A stretch of DNA of 35,022 nucleotides from Bacillus sanguinis (GTDB taxonomy: Bacteria; Bacillota; Bacilli; Bacillales; Bacillaceae_G), in contig NZ_BOQB01000028.1 of assembly GCF_018332475.1 (NCBI RefSeq), positions 1 to 35,022 on the forward strand, read 5' to 3'. Position numbers and translations under genes: made by a program. Below, one piece after another: positions 19,404-28,428 of this stretch. Below the pieces are notes generated by a model. The model had not been told where the DNA came from, made no database searches, and worked only from the letters and a program-made list of their open reading frames with translations. Within the stretch, counting starts at the first letter, position 1. Each line of letters opens with the position of its first letter.

Positions 19404-20158
19404 GTTGCCTGTATGAATTCACATATTTCTTCTCGCTTTTCATTTTCTAACAGCTCAATCACTTTACTTCCAACGACGACTCCGTCACATATTGTAATCA
19501 TTTCTTCTACATGTTCCTTCGTTGAAATACCGAACCCCGCCACTACCGGTAAATGCGTATGCGATTTTACTTTTTCTAAGTAACTATGAATCTCATCTTT
19601 AAAGTTTTGACGTACTCCTGTTACGCCCGCTACTGTAACAGCGTAGACAAATCCTTCTGATTCCCTCGTAATTTTTTCAATTCGCTCAATTGGGCTCGTT
19701 ACGGTAACGAGTGGAATTAAAGCGATATTTGCCTCTCGAAGGAGCGGAGCAATAATGTCTTGTTCTTCATACGGTAAATCCGGAACGATCATACCGTCTA
19801 CCCCTGCTTCTATACAGTTTTCGATGAATCGTTCTTTCCCGAATGCAAGTACTGGATTTAAATATGTCATGAGTACAAACGGAATTTGCACTTCTTTCCT
19901 TACCTCTATTAATGCTTGAAAAATGCCTTTTATTGTTACACCGCTATCTAGCGCTCGTTTCCCTGCTCTTTGAATCGTCGGGCCGTCTGCGACTGGATCC
20001 GAAAACGGGATACCAATTTCAACGATGCTTGCTCCTGCTTCGTCTAGAAAACGAATTCTTTCTTTTAATTTTTCAAGGCCACCATCTCCGCCCATTACGT
20101 ACGGAATAAATGCTTTCTTATCATTTTCAAACGCTGCTGTAATTTTTTCTACTCCCAT
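19382..20158 (-). CDS. trpA: Tryptophan synthase alpha chain
   Basis: The alpha subunit cleaves indole-3-glycerol phosphate to indole and glyceraldehyde 3-phosphate; indole is channelled to TrpB. It is a TIM barrel of 258 residues. The catalytic E47 lies in [11 protein letters not shown] and D58 in [29 protein letters not shown] and the phosphate-binding [16 protein letters not shown] stretches are present. It starts three bases after the trpB stop, with GAGGTG as ribosome site overlapping the trpB end, so translation is coupled. It is the last gene of the operon. The lysine/glutamate-rich tail TKQKEEA is encoded by DNA that also forms the terminator stem. Confidence 0.98.
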   Translation of the reverse strand: MGVEKITAAFENDKKAFIPYVMGGDGGLEKLKERIRFLDEAGASIVEIGIPFSDPVADGPTIQRAGKRALDSGVTIKGIFQALIEVRKEVQIPFVLMTYLNPVLAFGKERFIENCIEAGVDGMIVPDLPYEEQDIIAPLLREANIALIPLVTVTSPIERIEKITRESEGFVYAVTVAGVTGVRQNFKDEIHSYLEKVKSHTHLPVVAGFGISTKEHVEEMITICDGVVVGSKVIELLENEKREEICEFIQATKQKEEA

Positions 20159-20161
20159 TTT

Positions 20162-21355
20162 TTACACCTCTTCCATATAACGTTTTATACTCTCTACATC
20201 TTTATCACCGCGGCCAGATAAACAAATGACAAGCCCTTCGTCCTTCTTCATTTGCGGCGCTAATTTTAATGCGTATGCGACAGCATGCGAGCTTTCTAGC
20301 GCCGGGATAATCCCTTCTTTTTTCGTTAATAATTGAAATGCTTCTAACGCTTCATCATCAGTAATGGAATGATAAGAAACGCGGCCAATATCTTTGAGCA
20401 AGCTATGTTCTGGCCCCACACCCGGATAATCAAGTCCCGCTGAAATAGAGTGCGCTTCTTGAATTTGTCCTTCTTCATTTTGTAGAAGATACATCATCGA
20501 TCCGTGTAAAACGCCGACGCTTCCTTTCGTTAAAGTCGCTGCATGCTTCTCTGTATGAACGCCTTTTCCTGCTGCTTCTACGCCGTAAAGAGCGACTTCT
20601 TCATCGTGTACGAATGGATAAAACATACCCATCGCATTACTACCACCACCAATACAAGCAACGACTGCTTCTGGTAACTTTCCTTCTAATTCTTCATATT
20701 GTTTCTTCGTCTCATTCCCAATTACACTTTGGAAATCACGAACAATTTGCGGAAATGGATGTGGTCCGAGAACAGATCCCATAATGTAGTGCGTATCATG
20801 CACATGTGAAACCCAGTAACGAAGCGCCTCGTTTACCGCATCTTTTAATGTACCGCTACCTGCCGCTACACTTTCTACTTTCGCTCCGAGTAATTCCATT
20901 CGGAACACGTTTAATTTTTGACGTCTCACATCTTCTTCTCCCATAAAGATGACGCATTCTAATCCGAGAAGGGCACATACAGTAGCTGTTGCGACTCCGT
21001 GTTGTCCTGCTCCTGTTTCAGCGACAACTTTTTTCTTGCCCATTCGTACTGCAAGAAGTGCCTGACCGATTGTATTGTTAATTTTATGAGCTCCTGTATG
21101 GTTCAAATCTTCACGTTTTAAATAAATCTTTGCACCACCGCAATACTTCGTCATATTTTCAGCATAATATAGCGGTGTTTCTCTTCCGACGTACGTTTTT
21201 AAATAATGATTTAATTCCTTTTGAAAGGCTTCATCTTGCATTGCTTCTTTATATGCTTCTTCTAGTTCTAATACAGATTGCATTAACGTTTCTGGAACGT
21301 ATCTTCCTCCGTATATACCGTAGTGACCTTTTTCATCTGGATATGCGTAATTCAT
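20162..21355 (-). CDS. trpB: Tryptophan synthase beta chain
   Basis: A pyridoxal-phosphate enzyme that condenses indole with L-serine to give L-tryptophan. The 397 residues start [17 protein letters not shown]. The PLP lysine is K91 in [17 protein letters not shown] is the phosphate-binding loop, and the C-terminal region carries [10 protein letters not shown] and [10 protein letters not shown] chose the ATG at 21355: it overlaps the trpF stop as ATGA and has GAAGGAGTG correctly placed. A GTG nine bases upstream is part of that ribosome site. Confidence 0.98.
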   Translation of the reverse strand: MNYAYPDEKGHYGIYGGRYVPETLMQSVLELEEAYKEAMQDEAFQKELNHYLKTYVGRETPLYYAENMTKYCGGAKIYLKREDLNHTGAHKINNTIGQALLAVRMGKKKVVAETGAGQHGVATATVCALLGLECVIFMGEEDVRRQKLNVFRMELLGAKVESVAAGSGTLKDAVNEALRYWVSHVHDTHYIMGSVLGPHPFPQIVRDFQSVIGNETKKQYEELEGKLPEAVVACIGGGSNAMGMFYPFVHDEEVALYGVEAAGKGVHTEKHAATLTKGSVGVLHGSMMYLLQNEEGQIQEAHSISAGLDYPGVGPEHSLLKDIGRVSYHSITDDEALEAFQLLTKKEGIIPALESSHAVAYALKLAPQMKKDEGLVICLSGRGDKDVESIKRYMEEV

Positions 21356-21966
21356 TTGGAACACTCCTTCACTTTTTTAATAAATTGTTTTATTTTCTCT
21401 ACATCTTTCTTTCCTTCTGTCTCTACTCCGCTGCTCACATCAACCATATATGGCCGAACAGTTCGAATTGCTTCTTCTATATTAAGAGTGTTTAATCCGC
21501 CAGCTAATATCGTTTTCTCTCGTAATTCTTTTGGCATATGCGCAAGTAACTCCCAAGAAAATGTCTTTCCATTTCCTCCATGAAACTTTTCCTTCGGGCT
21601 ATCAAATAATATATAGTCCGTTTCATATGTTTGAGCATTTTTCATGTCACTCTCTGAAGTTACTCCGAGTGATTTTATAGACGGAATATTCAATCTTCTG
21701 ATTTGATGATTATCTTCATCACCATGTAATTGCACGTGTGTTAACCCGCATTCCTCTGCAATTTTCTGGATGCCTTCTACTGATTCATTTACGAAAATAC
21801 CGACCTTTAACACGTTTTCTGGAAGCTCCTGAATGATTTCTTTCGCTAGCTCTGGAGTAATTTTCCGTTTACTTTCTGCAAAAACAAATCCGAGTGCATC
21901 TGCTCCGTATTCACAAGCATGTTTTGCTGTTTCCATATCAGTGATCCCACAAATTTTCACTTTCAT
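21352..21966 (-). CDS. trpF: Phosphoribosylanthranilate isomerase
   Basis: Catalyses the Amadori rearrangement of phosphoribosylanthranilate to CdRP, the third committed step to tryptophan. The 204-residue TIM barrel starts VKICGITD, with the catalytic cysteine in KICG and the family stretches [15 protein letters not shown] and VDVSSGVE. It is a separate polypeptide from TrpC, unlike the fusion in E. coli. The start overlaps the trpC stop by four bases, and its own stop overlaps trpB in the same way. Confidence 0.97.
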   Translation of the reverse strand: MKVKICGITDMETAKHACEYGADALGFVFAESKRKITPELAKEIIQELPENVLKVGIFVNESVEGIQKIAEECGLTHVQLHGDEDNHQIRRLNIPSIKSLGVTSESDMKNAQTYETDYILFDSPKEKFHGGNGKTFSWELLAHMPKELREKTILAGGLNTLNIEEAIRTVRPYMVDVSSGVETEGKKDVEKIKQFIKKVKECSK

Positions 21967-22724
21967 ATGTTCACCTTACAATCTTCAAAAAAGGTACGAA
22001 TAGAAGACGATGTCATAAGTGCTTCTCCAACTAATACACCTTTTGCCCCAGCTCGTTTAACGCGCATAATGTCTTCTTTTGAATGAATCCCGCTCTCACT
22101 AATCCAAAGTAATTTCTCCTCGTTCAATCGTTTCCCGAGCTTTTCCGTTTGGCTTAAATCCACTTCAAACGTTTTTAAATTACGATTGTTAATACCGATA
22201 ACGTGCGGGTTTAATTGAATTGCAATTTCTAATTCCTGTTCATCATGAACTTCAACAATTGCTTCTAATCCTTTTTCTAGTACGTAGTTATATAGCTCTT
22301 GTAACTTCTCTTTCGTTAACGCGGCTACAATTAATAAAATAATATCTGTCCCAGCTTCATACGCCCTATCAATTTGAATCGTATCGATTATGAAATCTTT
22401 ACATAAAAGCGGAATGTTACTTTCTTCTCTTGCCGTTTGTAAATCATGAAACGATCCTTTAAAAAATTGACCGTCTGTTAAAACCGAAACTGCTCCTGCA
22501 CCGCACTCTTCATATGTTTTCACTTGTTTTCGTACATCAACGTGTAAATTGATATCTCCTTTTGATGGTGATGCTCGCTTTACTTCTGCAATCACAGTAA
22601 ACTGCTGTAATGCTTCTACAAGTGAATGTGTCTTTCTACTTTCTTTTAATGGTGTATACGTTTCATATAATGCCGCAACTTCCTTTTTCTTTTGGTCTAC
22701 AATTTTGTCTAAAATCGTCCCCAC
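21963..22724 (-). CDS. trpC: Indole-3-glycerol phosphate synthase
   Basis: Closes the indole ring from CdRP with loss of CO2 and water. The 253-residue TIM barrel has the signature [12 protein letters not shown] (47-58). [28 protein letters not shown] and GVLVGEALM follow. The start codon is GTG at 22724, one base after the trpD stop, with AAAGGGTG as ribosome site inside the end of trpD. This close packing indicates coupled translation. Confidence 0.97.
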   Translation of the reverse strand: MGTILDKIVDQKKKEVAALYETYTPLKESRKTHSLVEALQQFTVIAEVKRASPSKGDINLHVDVRKQVKTYEECGAGAVSVLTDGQFFKGSFHDLQTAREESNIPLLCKDFIIDTIQIDRAYEAGTDIILLIVAALTKEKLQELYNYVLEKGLEAIVEVHDEQELEIAIQLNPHVIGINNRNLKTFEVDLSQTEKLGKRLNEEKLLWISESGIHSKEDIMRVKRAGAKGVLVGEALMTSSSIRTFFEDCKVNI

Positions 22725-22725
22725 T

Positions 22726-23751
22726 TTAATTCACCCTTTCTAATTTTTCATTACTTGCTGCAATTAATAAGTTTAGTTTGGCTAATGCTTCTCCAGAGTC
22801 AATACTATGTGCCGCTAGTGTAATTCCTTCTTCAATCGTTTCTGCTTTTCCATTTGCGAAAAGAGCTAGACCTGCATTTAATAAAACAGTATCGCGGTAG
22901 ACACTCTTTTCTCCGCTTAATACGCCGAGCGTAATTTTTGCATTTTCTTTCGAATTTCCTCCTCTGATTTCTTCGTTTTTCACTATTGAGAAACCATATT
23001 TCTCAGGTTCAATACTCGTTTCTACTATTTCATTATCTTTTAAAATGACAACATGATTTTCTCCTTGCAATGATGCTTCATCTAAAAATCCACTTCCGTT
23101 TACGACAAGTGCTTGTTTTCTTCCTAGTTTCTGTAGTACTTGCGCAACTGGTAGTAACATATCTCGTTTATAAATGCCGACAAATTGTGTTTCTAAATTC
23201 ACCGGATTTGTTAAAGGACCAATTAAATTAAAGATCGTCGGCACATTTAATTCTTTTCTTATTTTCATAATGCGCCTTAGTGCTGGATGCATAGCTGGTG
23301 CGAATAAAAATGCAATGCCGACATTCTCTAATAAATAATCAATTTCGTTTGGTGTACTGCTAATATTTACACCGAGTTCTTCTAATAAATCTGCACTTCC
23401 TGTTTTACTAGATACAGCACGGTTACCGTGTTTTGCAACCTTTACGCCAGCTCCTGCCAGTACAAATGCCGATGTTGTACTAATATTAAACGTTTGTGCA
23501 CCGTCACCACCCGTTCCGCAATTGTCCATTGCTCCTTGTATATGGTTCGAAAACGGTAATGCCTTTTCGCGAAGAGCTCGAACGAGGCCGTATATTTCTT
23601 CTGCTGTTTCACCTTTCGCTTTCAGTAAGACTAAGAAAGCTGCAATTTCACTTTCCAATATGTTTTCATTTAATAAAAGAAGCCCTGCTCTATACATTTC
23701 CTCTTCTGTTAAATGTTGTCCCTCCACTAATTTACGAAGATAGTTATTCAT
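22726..23751 (-). CDS. trpD: Anthranilate phosphoribosyltransferase
   Basis: Transfers the phosphoribosyl group from PRPP to anthranilate. The 341-residue protein has the typical N-terminal helical domain and the PRPP loop DNCGTGGDG (79-84 for GTGGDG). The stretches [19 protein letters not shown] and [10 protein letters not shown] also match. The start overlaps the trpG stop as ATGA. Unlike the enterobacterial protein, it is not fused to the glutamine amidotransferase, which here is the separate preceding gene. Confidence 0.97.
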   Translation of the reverse strand: MNNYLRKLVEGQHLTEEEMYRAGLLLLNENILESEIAAFLVLLKAKGETAEEIYGLVRALREKALPFSNHIQGAMDNCGTGGDGAQTFNISTTSAFVLAGAGVKVAKHGNRAVSSKTGSADLLEELGVNISSTPNEIDYLLENVGIAFLFAPAMHPALRRIMKIRKELNVPTIFNLIGPLTNPVNLETQFVGIYKRDMLLPVAQVLQKLGRKQALVVNGSGFLDEASLQGENHVVILKDNEIVETSIEPEKYGFSIVKNEEIRGGNSKENAKITLGVLSGEKSVYRDTVLLNAGLALFANGKAETIEEGITLAAHSIDSGEALAKLNLLIAASNEKLERVN

Positions 23752-24335
23752 ACCCTTTCCTCCTCCTTCACTTCTGTTAAAAAGGCACGTATTAACTTTC
23801 CGCCTTCTTCTGTTGCGATTGACTCCGGATGAAACTGTAATCCGAATAGCGGATAATAATTGTGACGAACTGCCATAATTTCTCCATCGTCCATCGCTGT
23901 CGCTAGTATGTCAAAACACTGTGGCAAGCTCGTTTGCGCTGCAACAAGAGAATGGTAACGCATCGCTGTTAACGGCTGTGTCACGTATGAAAAGATTGAC
24001 GTTCCGTTATGTTTCACACGTGATGTTTTTCCATGTTTAATGCGCTCTGCTCTAACAATCTCTCCTCCAAATGCTGATATAATCGCTTGATGACCAAGGC
24101 AAATACCTAATATGGGAACGTTCTTATAAAAATGACGAATTACTTCGATACAAATGCCAGCATCCTCTGGTTTTCCTGGTCCTGGTGAAAGTACAATTCC
24201 TTTCGGCTTCATTTCTTCTAATTGTTCTATCGTTATTTGATCATTTCTTACGACAACAATATCTTCTTCATATTCACCTAACAGTTGATACAAGTTATAT
24301 GTGAATGAATCGTAATTATCAATTAGTACAATCAT
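23748..24335 (-). CDS. trpG: Anthranilate synthase glutamine amidotransferase (component II)
   Basis: A class I glutamine amidotransferase that supplies ammonia to TrpE, and possibly also to PabB (often named pabA/trpG). The 195 residues carry the oxyanion and nucleophile motif GICLGHQAI with C79, the [11 protein letters not shown] loop, and the catalytic pair H169 and E171 in [12 protein letters not shown]. It lies between trpE and trpD with four-base overlaps on both sides. In B. subtilis the equivalent gene is in the folate operon, so its position here is a clear difference in operon design. Confidence 0.96.
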   Translation of the reverse strand: MIVLIDNYDSFTYNLYQLLGEYEEDIVVVRNDQITIEQLEEMKPKGIVLSPGPGKPEDAGICIEVIRHFYKNVPILGICLGHQAIISAFGGEIVRAERIKHGKTSRVKHNGTSIFSYVTQPLTAMRYHSLVAAQTSLPQCFDILATAMDDGEIMAVRHNYYPLFGLQFHPESIATEEGGKLIRAFLTEVKEEERV

Positions 24336-25750
24336 TTCATTACCTCCAAAAGCGCTCTCGCTTTATTTAACGTTTCTTCATATTCAGCAACTGGGTCTGA
24401 ATCATAAACAATTCCCGCTCCTGCCTGAACGTATGCTTTTTCATCCTTTACAACCATCGTTCTAATCGCGAGCGCCATATCAAGATTTCCTGAAAAACTA
24501 ACGTATCCAACTGCTCCGGCGTATACATTTCTTTTTTCATTCTCTAGCTCATTTATAATTTCCATCGCTCTAATTTTCGGAGCGCCTGACACTGTTCCTG
24601 CCGGTAAACAATACGCTAATGCATCAAATCCACTCATTTGTTTTCGCAATGTTCCGTAAACTTCAGATACAATGTGCATAACGTGAGAGTATTTTTCTAC
24701 TTTCATATATTTATCTATCGTCACGGAGCCAATCTCACTTACTCTGCCAATATCATTTCTTCCCAGATCCACAAGCATCATATGCTCCGCTCGTTCTTTC
24801 TCATTTTCTAACAGTTCTTTTTCAATTTCCGCATCTTCCTGCTTCGTTTTCCCTCTCGGCCTCGTACCAGCAATTGGATTCGTCATCACTTTATCCTCTC
24901 TTACCGATAACAAACTTTCCGGCGAAGAACCGAGTACAACATAATCTTGAAAATCGATATAGAACATATATGGTGATGGATTGGCAATTCGAAGTTTTCG
25001 ATATAACGCGAATGGATCTCCAATACATTCACTTTGCAAACGCTGGGATAATACAACTTGGAATATGTCCCCGGACCGAATATGTTCTTTCGCCATTTCT
25101 ACCATCGCGCAAAATTCTTTTTCCGTTATAGAAGAAGTGAATGATAATGTTGATCTTATTTCAGTTACTTCCGCTTCTTCTCCCTGTAACACTTCCTCTT
25201 TGTATACTTGCAACCTTTCATATACTTCTTCATAATCTGCTGAATCATCTTCCCTGCATACATATACAAACGACAACTTTTGGCGTAAATGATCGTAAAC
25301 GATAAACTCACGATATAGTAAAAGGTGTACTTCTGGAATATTCAATGGATCGTGTAAATCTGCTCCAATATTTTCATATTGCCGAATGACGTCATAGCCA
25401 ATATAACCAACTGCTCCTCCGCAAAACGGGAATGGACTGTCTACTTGAGCTGACCGGGTTTCTTCTTCTAACACTTGTAGTACGTTACCTTGCAACTTTT
25501 CTGCCTTGCCGTAAATGGTTCGTTCCACTTCCGTACCAACACTTTTCACTTCACCATATGGATTACACCCTAAGTAAGAATAGCGTCCTTTATCTTGATG
25601 AAGCTGCGAACTTTCTAATAAAAATTTCTTTTTACCTTTCATACGTCTATATAAAGAAATTGGCGTAATGCTATCTCCTTCTTCTTCAGCGATTACTAAA
25701 AATGCTCTTCCCTCTTCTTTTTGCTTCATAAATTCCTCTTTTGTCATCAT
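24332..25750 (-). CDS. trpE: Anthranilate synthase component I
   Basis: Makes anthranilate from chorismate and ammonia, the first committed and feedback-controlled step to tryptophan. The 472-residue protein has the tryptophan-binding motif LLES at 44-47, so end-product inhibition should be intact. The chorismate-binding core shows SGDIFQVVLSQRL, NPSPYMFYID, GTRPRGKT, DLGRNDIGRVS and LPAGTVSGAPKIRAMEII. I chose the ATG at 25750 because GAGGTGA sits just before it; the GTG at 25759 lies in that site. It is the first gene of the operon and lies directly downstream of two T-box elements. Confidence 0.97.
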   Translation of the reverse strand: MMTKEEFMKQKEEGRAFLVIAEEEGDSITPISLYRRMKGKKKFLLESSQLHQDKGRYSYLGCNPYGEVKSVGTEVERTIYGKAEKLQGNVLQVLEEETRSAQVDSPFPFCGGAVGYIGYDVIRQYENIGADLHDPLNIPEVHLLLYREFIVYDHLRQKLSFVYVCREDDSADYEEVYERLQVYKEEVLQGEEAEVTEIRSTLSFTSSITEKEFCAMVEMAKEHIRSGDIFQVVLSQRLQSECIGDPFALYRKLRIANPSPYMFYIDFQDYVVLGSSPESLLSVREDKVMTNPIAGTRPRGKTKQEDAEIEKELLENEKERAEHMMLVDLGRNDIGRVSEIGSVTIDKYMKVEKYSHVMHIVSEVYGTLRKQMSGFDALAYCLPAGTVSGAPKIRAMEIINELENEKRNVYAGAVGYVSFSGNLDMALAIRTMVVKDEKAYVQAGAGIVYDSDPVAEYEETLNKARALLEVMK

Positions 25751-25770
25751 GCTTTTCACCTCAATCTGAA

Positions 25771-26050
25771 AAATAAAAAAGTCCCCTACATATCGAAAAT
25801 ATGTAGAGGACGATAAATTTACCGTGGTACCACCTCATGTTGGACGCAAAAGCATCCCGCTTTATTCAGGTACAAAATATATACCTTATCCTTGTAACGG
25901 CGGAACCCGGGTTGCCTACTGAAAATAATTGTTCAGCATACCTCTCGTAAGCCCATTCCGTATATGGCACCGCACCGGGCTCCCACCTATTCCCGGCTCT
26001 CTGTAACGTCTCCAATATACGTACTCTTCTTACTTAAACGATTTCATTTA
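25771..26050 (-). promoter_or_regulatory. Tryptophan T-box riboswitch 2 (proximal to trpE)
   Basis: Read on the minus strand, the Stem I landmarks appear in order: AAGAAGAGTAC (GA/K-turn region), CAGAGAGCC, and GGAATGGGCTTACGAGAG containing the specifier codon TGG at 25955-25953. Stem II-like AGTAGGC and CCGCCGTTAC follow, then the T-box sequence AGGTGGTACCACGG (antiterminator) near 25822-25836. The terminator stem GTCC-CTACATA / TATGTAG-GGAC (25781-25811) ends in TTTTTT. Uncharged tRNA-Trp should favour antitermination. The bulge reads UGGU, which pairs with a G discriminator only by G-U wobble. Confidence 0.93.
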
Positions 26051-26067
26051 TTTAATTTTTTGTACAC

Positions 26068-26338
26068 AAAAAGGGAGTACTCATCCTATAGAAAGGACGG
26101 GTACTCCCGTGGTGCCACCTTAATTCGTTACAAATGTAACGCACTTTACCGTATCAAAAACAATACGTGTCTCTTGTATCGATGAGATCATGTCGCCAAA
26201 GCCTACTTCTTTCGTTTCGGTTTGGAAGCTCCGAAGCCCATTCCACATTAATCCCATACTGATTCGCACCAACCATCAGCTCTCTGACATGTTCATCATG
26301 TGTACTCTTCTTCATCAACGCTTGCATTTTTTTAAGTT
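26068..26338 (-). promoter_or_regulatory. Tryptophan T-box riboswitch 1 (promoter-proximal)
   Basis: Read on the minus strand from the expected start near 26338: TTGATGAAGAAGAGTA, then CAGAGAGCTGATGGTTGGTG. Next comes GTGGAATGGGCTTCGGAG with the specifier TGG at 26240-26238. A stem III candidate CGTTACATTTGTAACG follows, then the T-box AAGGTGGCACCACGG near 26107-26121. The terminator stem GGGAGTAC / GTACTCCC (26073-26108) has a TTTTT tail. The bulge UGGC is complementary to GCCA, the expected 3' end of Bacillus tRNA-Trp. The canonical stem II sequence seen in T-box 2 is less clear here. Confidence 0.92.
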
Positions 26339-26344
26339 GCACTC

Positions 26345-26374
26345 ATTATAGACCTAACTTTTTTCATAAGTCAA
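26345..26374 (-). promoter_or_regulatory. Sigma-A promoter of the trp operon
   Basis: On the minus strand: TTGACT (26369-26374), an 18-base spacer, then a perfect TATAAT (26345-26350). Transcription from about 26338 would enter T-box 1 directly. No other promoter-like pair is seen between the two T-boxes. Confidence 0.85.
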
Positions 26375-26516
26375 TACTTTTAAAAGAATTTTATTTTTCT
26401 CTCCTTTCAATATTATATTGACAAAACAACCTCTTTTTATGTAAATATAATAAATACTCTATTAAAAATAAGGTTTTTTGTATGAATATTATATATTAAA
26501 AAAGTAAAATGATATC

Positions 26517-26530
26517 AAAAAACGCTTACA
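26517..26530 (+). promoter_or_regulatory. Weak cre-like half site upstream of putP
   Basis: AAAAAACGCTTACA matches the cre consensus in its central CG and right half but lacks the left TG. It adjoins the first CodY-like box. It could mediate catabolite repression of proline uptake; support is weak. Confidence 0.25.
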
Positions 26531-26572
26531 TTTCTGAAAATTCATATTTTTGTATGGATTTTTCAGAATAAT
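26528..26572 (+). promoter_or_regulatory. Two CodY-box-like sequences in the putP promoter region
   Basis: ACATTTCTGAAAATT (26528-26542) matches the CodY consensus AATTTTCWGAAAATT at 13 of 15 bases. ATTTTTCAGAATAAT (26558-26572) matches at 12 of 15. Together they also form a long inverted repeat, with TTCTGAAAA at 26532 and TTTTCAGAA ending at 26568. The second overlaps the likely -35 (TTTTCA, 26560-26565) of a promoter whose -10 is TATAAA (26583-26588). CodY represses proline-uptake genes in B. subtilis, so repression in amino-acid-rich conditions is likely here too. Confidence 0.55.
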
Positions 26573-26633
26573 CATGATAGATTATAAATATGCATAACGC
26601 ATCAAAAGACATGACAAAAGGAAGGGGAACTTC

Positions 26634-28112
26634 ATGAGTACGCAGATGTTAACTTTAACTTCTATCTCTATTTACATGCTCGGGATGTTAGTCATTGGCT
26701 ATTTCGCCTATAAACGAACGTCCAACTTAACAGATTATATGCTTGGCGGGCGTACACTAGGCCCCGCAGTAACAGCATTAAGTGCTGGAGCATCCGATAT
26801 GAGTGGTTGGCTTTTAATGGGCTTACCCGGTGCAATGTTTAGCGTTGGATTAAGTAGTAGTTGGATTGCGATCGGCCTAACACTAGGCGCATACGCAAAC
26901 TGGCTTTATGTCGCTCCTCGCTTACGTACCTACTCAGAAATTGCAAACAACTCTATTACTATTCCAGAATTTTTGGAACACCGCTTCCAAGACAAATCTC
27001 ACATGCTACGCTTAGTATCTGGACTTGTTATTATGATTTTCTTTACTTTTTATGTAGCTTCAGGACTTGTTTCAGGCGCTGTATTATTTGAAAATTCATT
27101 CGGTATGAACTACCACGTTGGATTATTCATTGTAGCTGGCGTTGTTGTCGCTTACACATTATTTGGTGGTTTCTTAGCAGTAAGTTGGACAGACTTCGTG
27201 CAAGGAATCATTATGGTAATTGCTCTTATTCTTGTTCCTATCGTAACAATTATGAATTCGAACGGACTTGGACCTGCATTTGATACCATTCGTTCTGTAG
27301 ATCCAACACGTTTAGATATTTTTAAAGGTGCCTCTACTTTAGGAATGATTTCTCTATTCGCATGGGGCCTTGGTTATGTTGGACAACCTCATATTATCGT
27401 ACGCTTTATGGCAATTTCCTCTGTAAAAGAAATTAAAAGCGCACGAAGAATTGGTATGAGCTGGATGATTTTCTCTGTTGTCGGAGCTATGTTTACTGGT
27501 CTTATCGGTATTGCTTACTACTCACAACAAGAGTTAACATTATCTAATCCAGAAACAATTTTCCTTGAACTAGGAAAAATTTTATTCCATCCACTTATTA
27601 CTGGATTTTTATTAGCTGCTATTTTAGCAGCGATTATGAGTACAATCTCATCTCAGCTACTCGTTACTTCTAGTGCTATAACAGAAGATTTATATCGTAC
27701 ATTCTTCAAACGTTCTGCTTCTGATAAAGAACTTGTATTTGTCGGTCGTATGGCTGTACTTGTTATTGCATTAGTTGGGTGCGCATTAGCGTTTAAACAA
27801 AATGATACGATTTTAGCTCTTGTTGGATACGCTTGGGCTGGATTTGGTTCTTCATTCGGGCCTGCTATTTTATTAAGCTTATATTGGAAACGTATGACGA
27901 AGTGGGGCGCACTTGCCGGTATGATTTCTGGTGCCGCTACTGTTATTATATGGACTCAATTCAAATTCTTAAAAGATTTCTTATATGAAATGATTCCAGG
28001 TTTCGCTATTAGTTTACTAGCCATCGTAATTGTTAGTTTACTAACACAGCCTTCAAAAGAAGTTGAAGAGCAATTTGAGAATTTCGAAAAACAACATAGT
28101 CATAATATATAA
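26634..28112 (+). CDS. putP: Sodium/proline symporter
   Basis: An integral membrane transporter of the sodium:solute symporter family that imports L-proline with Na+. The 492 residues form about thirteen helices. Typical PutP stretches: TDYMLGGRTLGPAVTALSAG, then ASDMSGWLLMGLPG, and SEIANNSITIPEFLEHRF. YTLFGGFLAVSWTDFVQG, GYVGQPHIIVRFMA and AAIMSTISSQLLVTSSAITE follow. The start ATG follows GGAAGGGGA. No proline catabolic gene is adjacent, so it may serve uptake for nutrition or osmoprotection. It is monocistronic with a strong terminator. Confidence 0.95.
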   Translation: MSTQMLTLTSISIYMLGMLVIGYFAYKRTSNLTDYMLGGRTLGPAVTALSAGASDMSGWLLMGLPGAMFSVGLSSSWIAIGLTLGAYANWLYVAPRLRTYSEIANNSITIPEFLEHRFQDKSHMLRLVSGLVIMIFFTFYVASGLVSGAVLFENSFGMNYHVGLFIVAGVVVAYTLFGGFLAVSWTDFVQGIIMVIALILVPIVTIMNSNGLGPAFDTIRSVDPTRLDIFKGASTLGMISLFAWGLGYVGQPHIIVRFMAISSVKEIKSARRIGMSWMIFSVVGAMFTGLIGIAYYSQQELTLSNPETIFLELGKILFHPLITGFLLAAILAAIMSTISSQLLVTSSAITEDLYRTFFKRSASDKELVFVGRMAVLVIALVGCALAFKQNDTILALVGYAWAGFGSSFGPAILLSLYWKRMTKWGALAGMISGAATVIIWTQFKFLKDFLYEMIPGFAISLLAIVIVSLLTQPSKEVEEQFENFEKQHSHNI

Positions 28113-28117
28113 AGGAA

Positions 28118-28156
28118 AAGCTCTGCTGTTATCGTATCAGCAGAGCTTTCTTTTTA
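28118..28156 (+). terminator. Terminator of putP
   Basis: AAAGCTCTGCTG pairs with CAGCAGAGCTTT around TTATCGTAT, followed by CTTTTTAT. Its T-rich tail is also the left TTTAT flank of the adjacent repeat. Confidence 0.92.
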
Positions 28157-28310
28157 TCCCGCATTAACGTGCAGTAAGCCCCCCCACCTCAAAATTCAGG
28201 GAAAGCAAAGAAGTTAGGCGAGGGTCGGGCTGCACGTAAAAGTCCGATTGGTTCAACTAATAATCAGTGGGGGATGAACAAAACCCCCACTGATTAAAGT
28301 TTCACTTTAT
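28153..28310 (+). repeat. bcr1-type dispersed repeat of the Bacillus cereus group
   Basis: A 148-base unit (28158-28305) is flanked on both sides by TTTAT (28153-28157 and 28306-28310), 158 bases in all, the size and flank type of bcr1 elements. Internal features: ACGTGCAG (28167-28174) pairs at long range with CTGCACGT (28230-28237), GCCC nearby pairs with GGGC, and a perfect 12-bp hairpin forms from AATCAGTGGGGG and CCCCCACTGATT. It encodes no protein. Such elements are non-autonomous and probably moved in trans; the TTTAT copies look like a target duplication. Confidence 0.8.
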
Positions 28311-28428
28311 CAAAGTTCGACAATCTTCTGCTCGAATTTAACAAATTCTTTATGTTTCGTTAAATTTGGCGTAACACTACTCCTTTATAGTAGTACTATC
28401 AGCACTTATACAGAAAGGGGACTCCAAT
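28311..28428 (+). other. Intergenic segment before the BIG2 gene
   Basis: No gene. It contains inverted repeats AATTTAAC / GTTAAATT and ACTACT / AGTAGT, and a ribosome site GAAAGGGG before the ATG at 28429. No promoter pair is convincing. Confidence 0.45.

Noticed and set aside
26154-26342. A 62-codon minus-strand reading frame with tryptophan codons before the trp operon, which could be taken for a leader peptide.
   Set aside because: It lies entirely on T-box 1 stem I and following structure, has no ribosome binding site, and its first tryptophan codon is the T-box specifier itself.
26418-26446. TTGACA at 26418 with TATAAT near 26446 as the putP promoter.
   Set aside because: The spacer is 22 bases, too long for a sigma-A promoter, although TAAATA at 18 bases remains possible.
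28167-28305. The structured repeat as a riboswitch for the BIG2 gene.
   Set aside because: The TTTAT flanks, size and internal sequence fit a dispersed bcr1 repeat, and more than 100 bases separate it from the gene without an expression platform.
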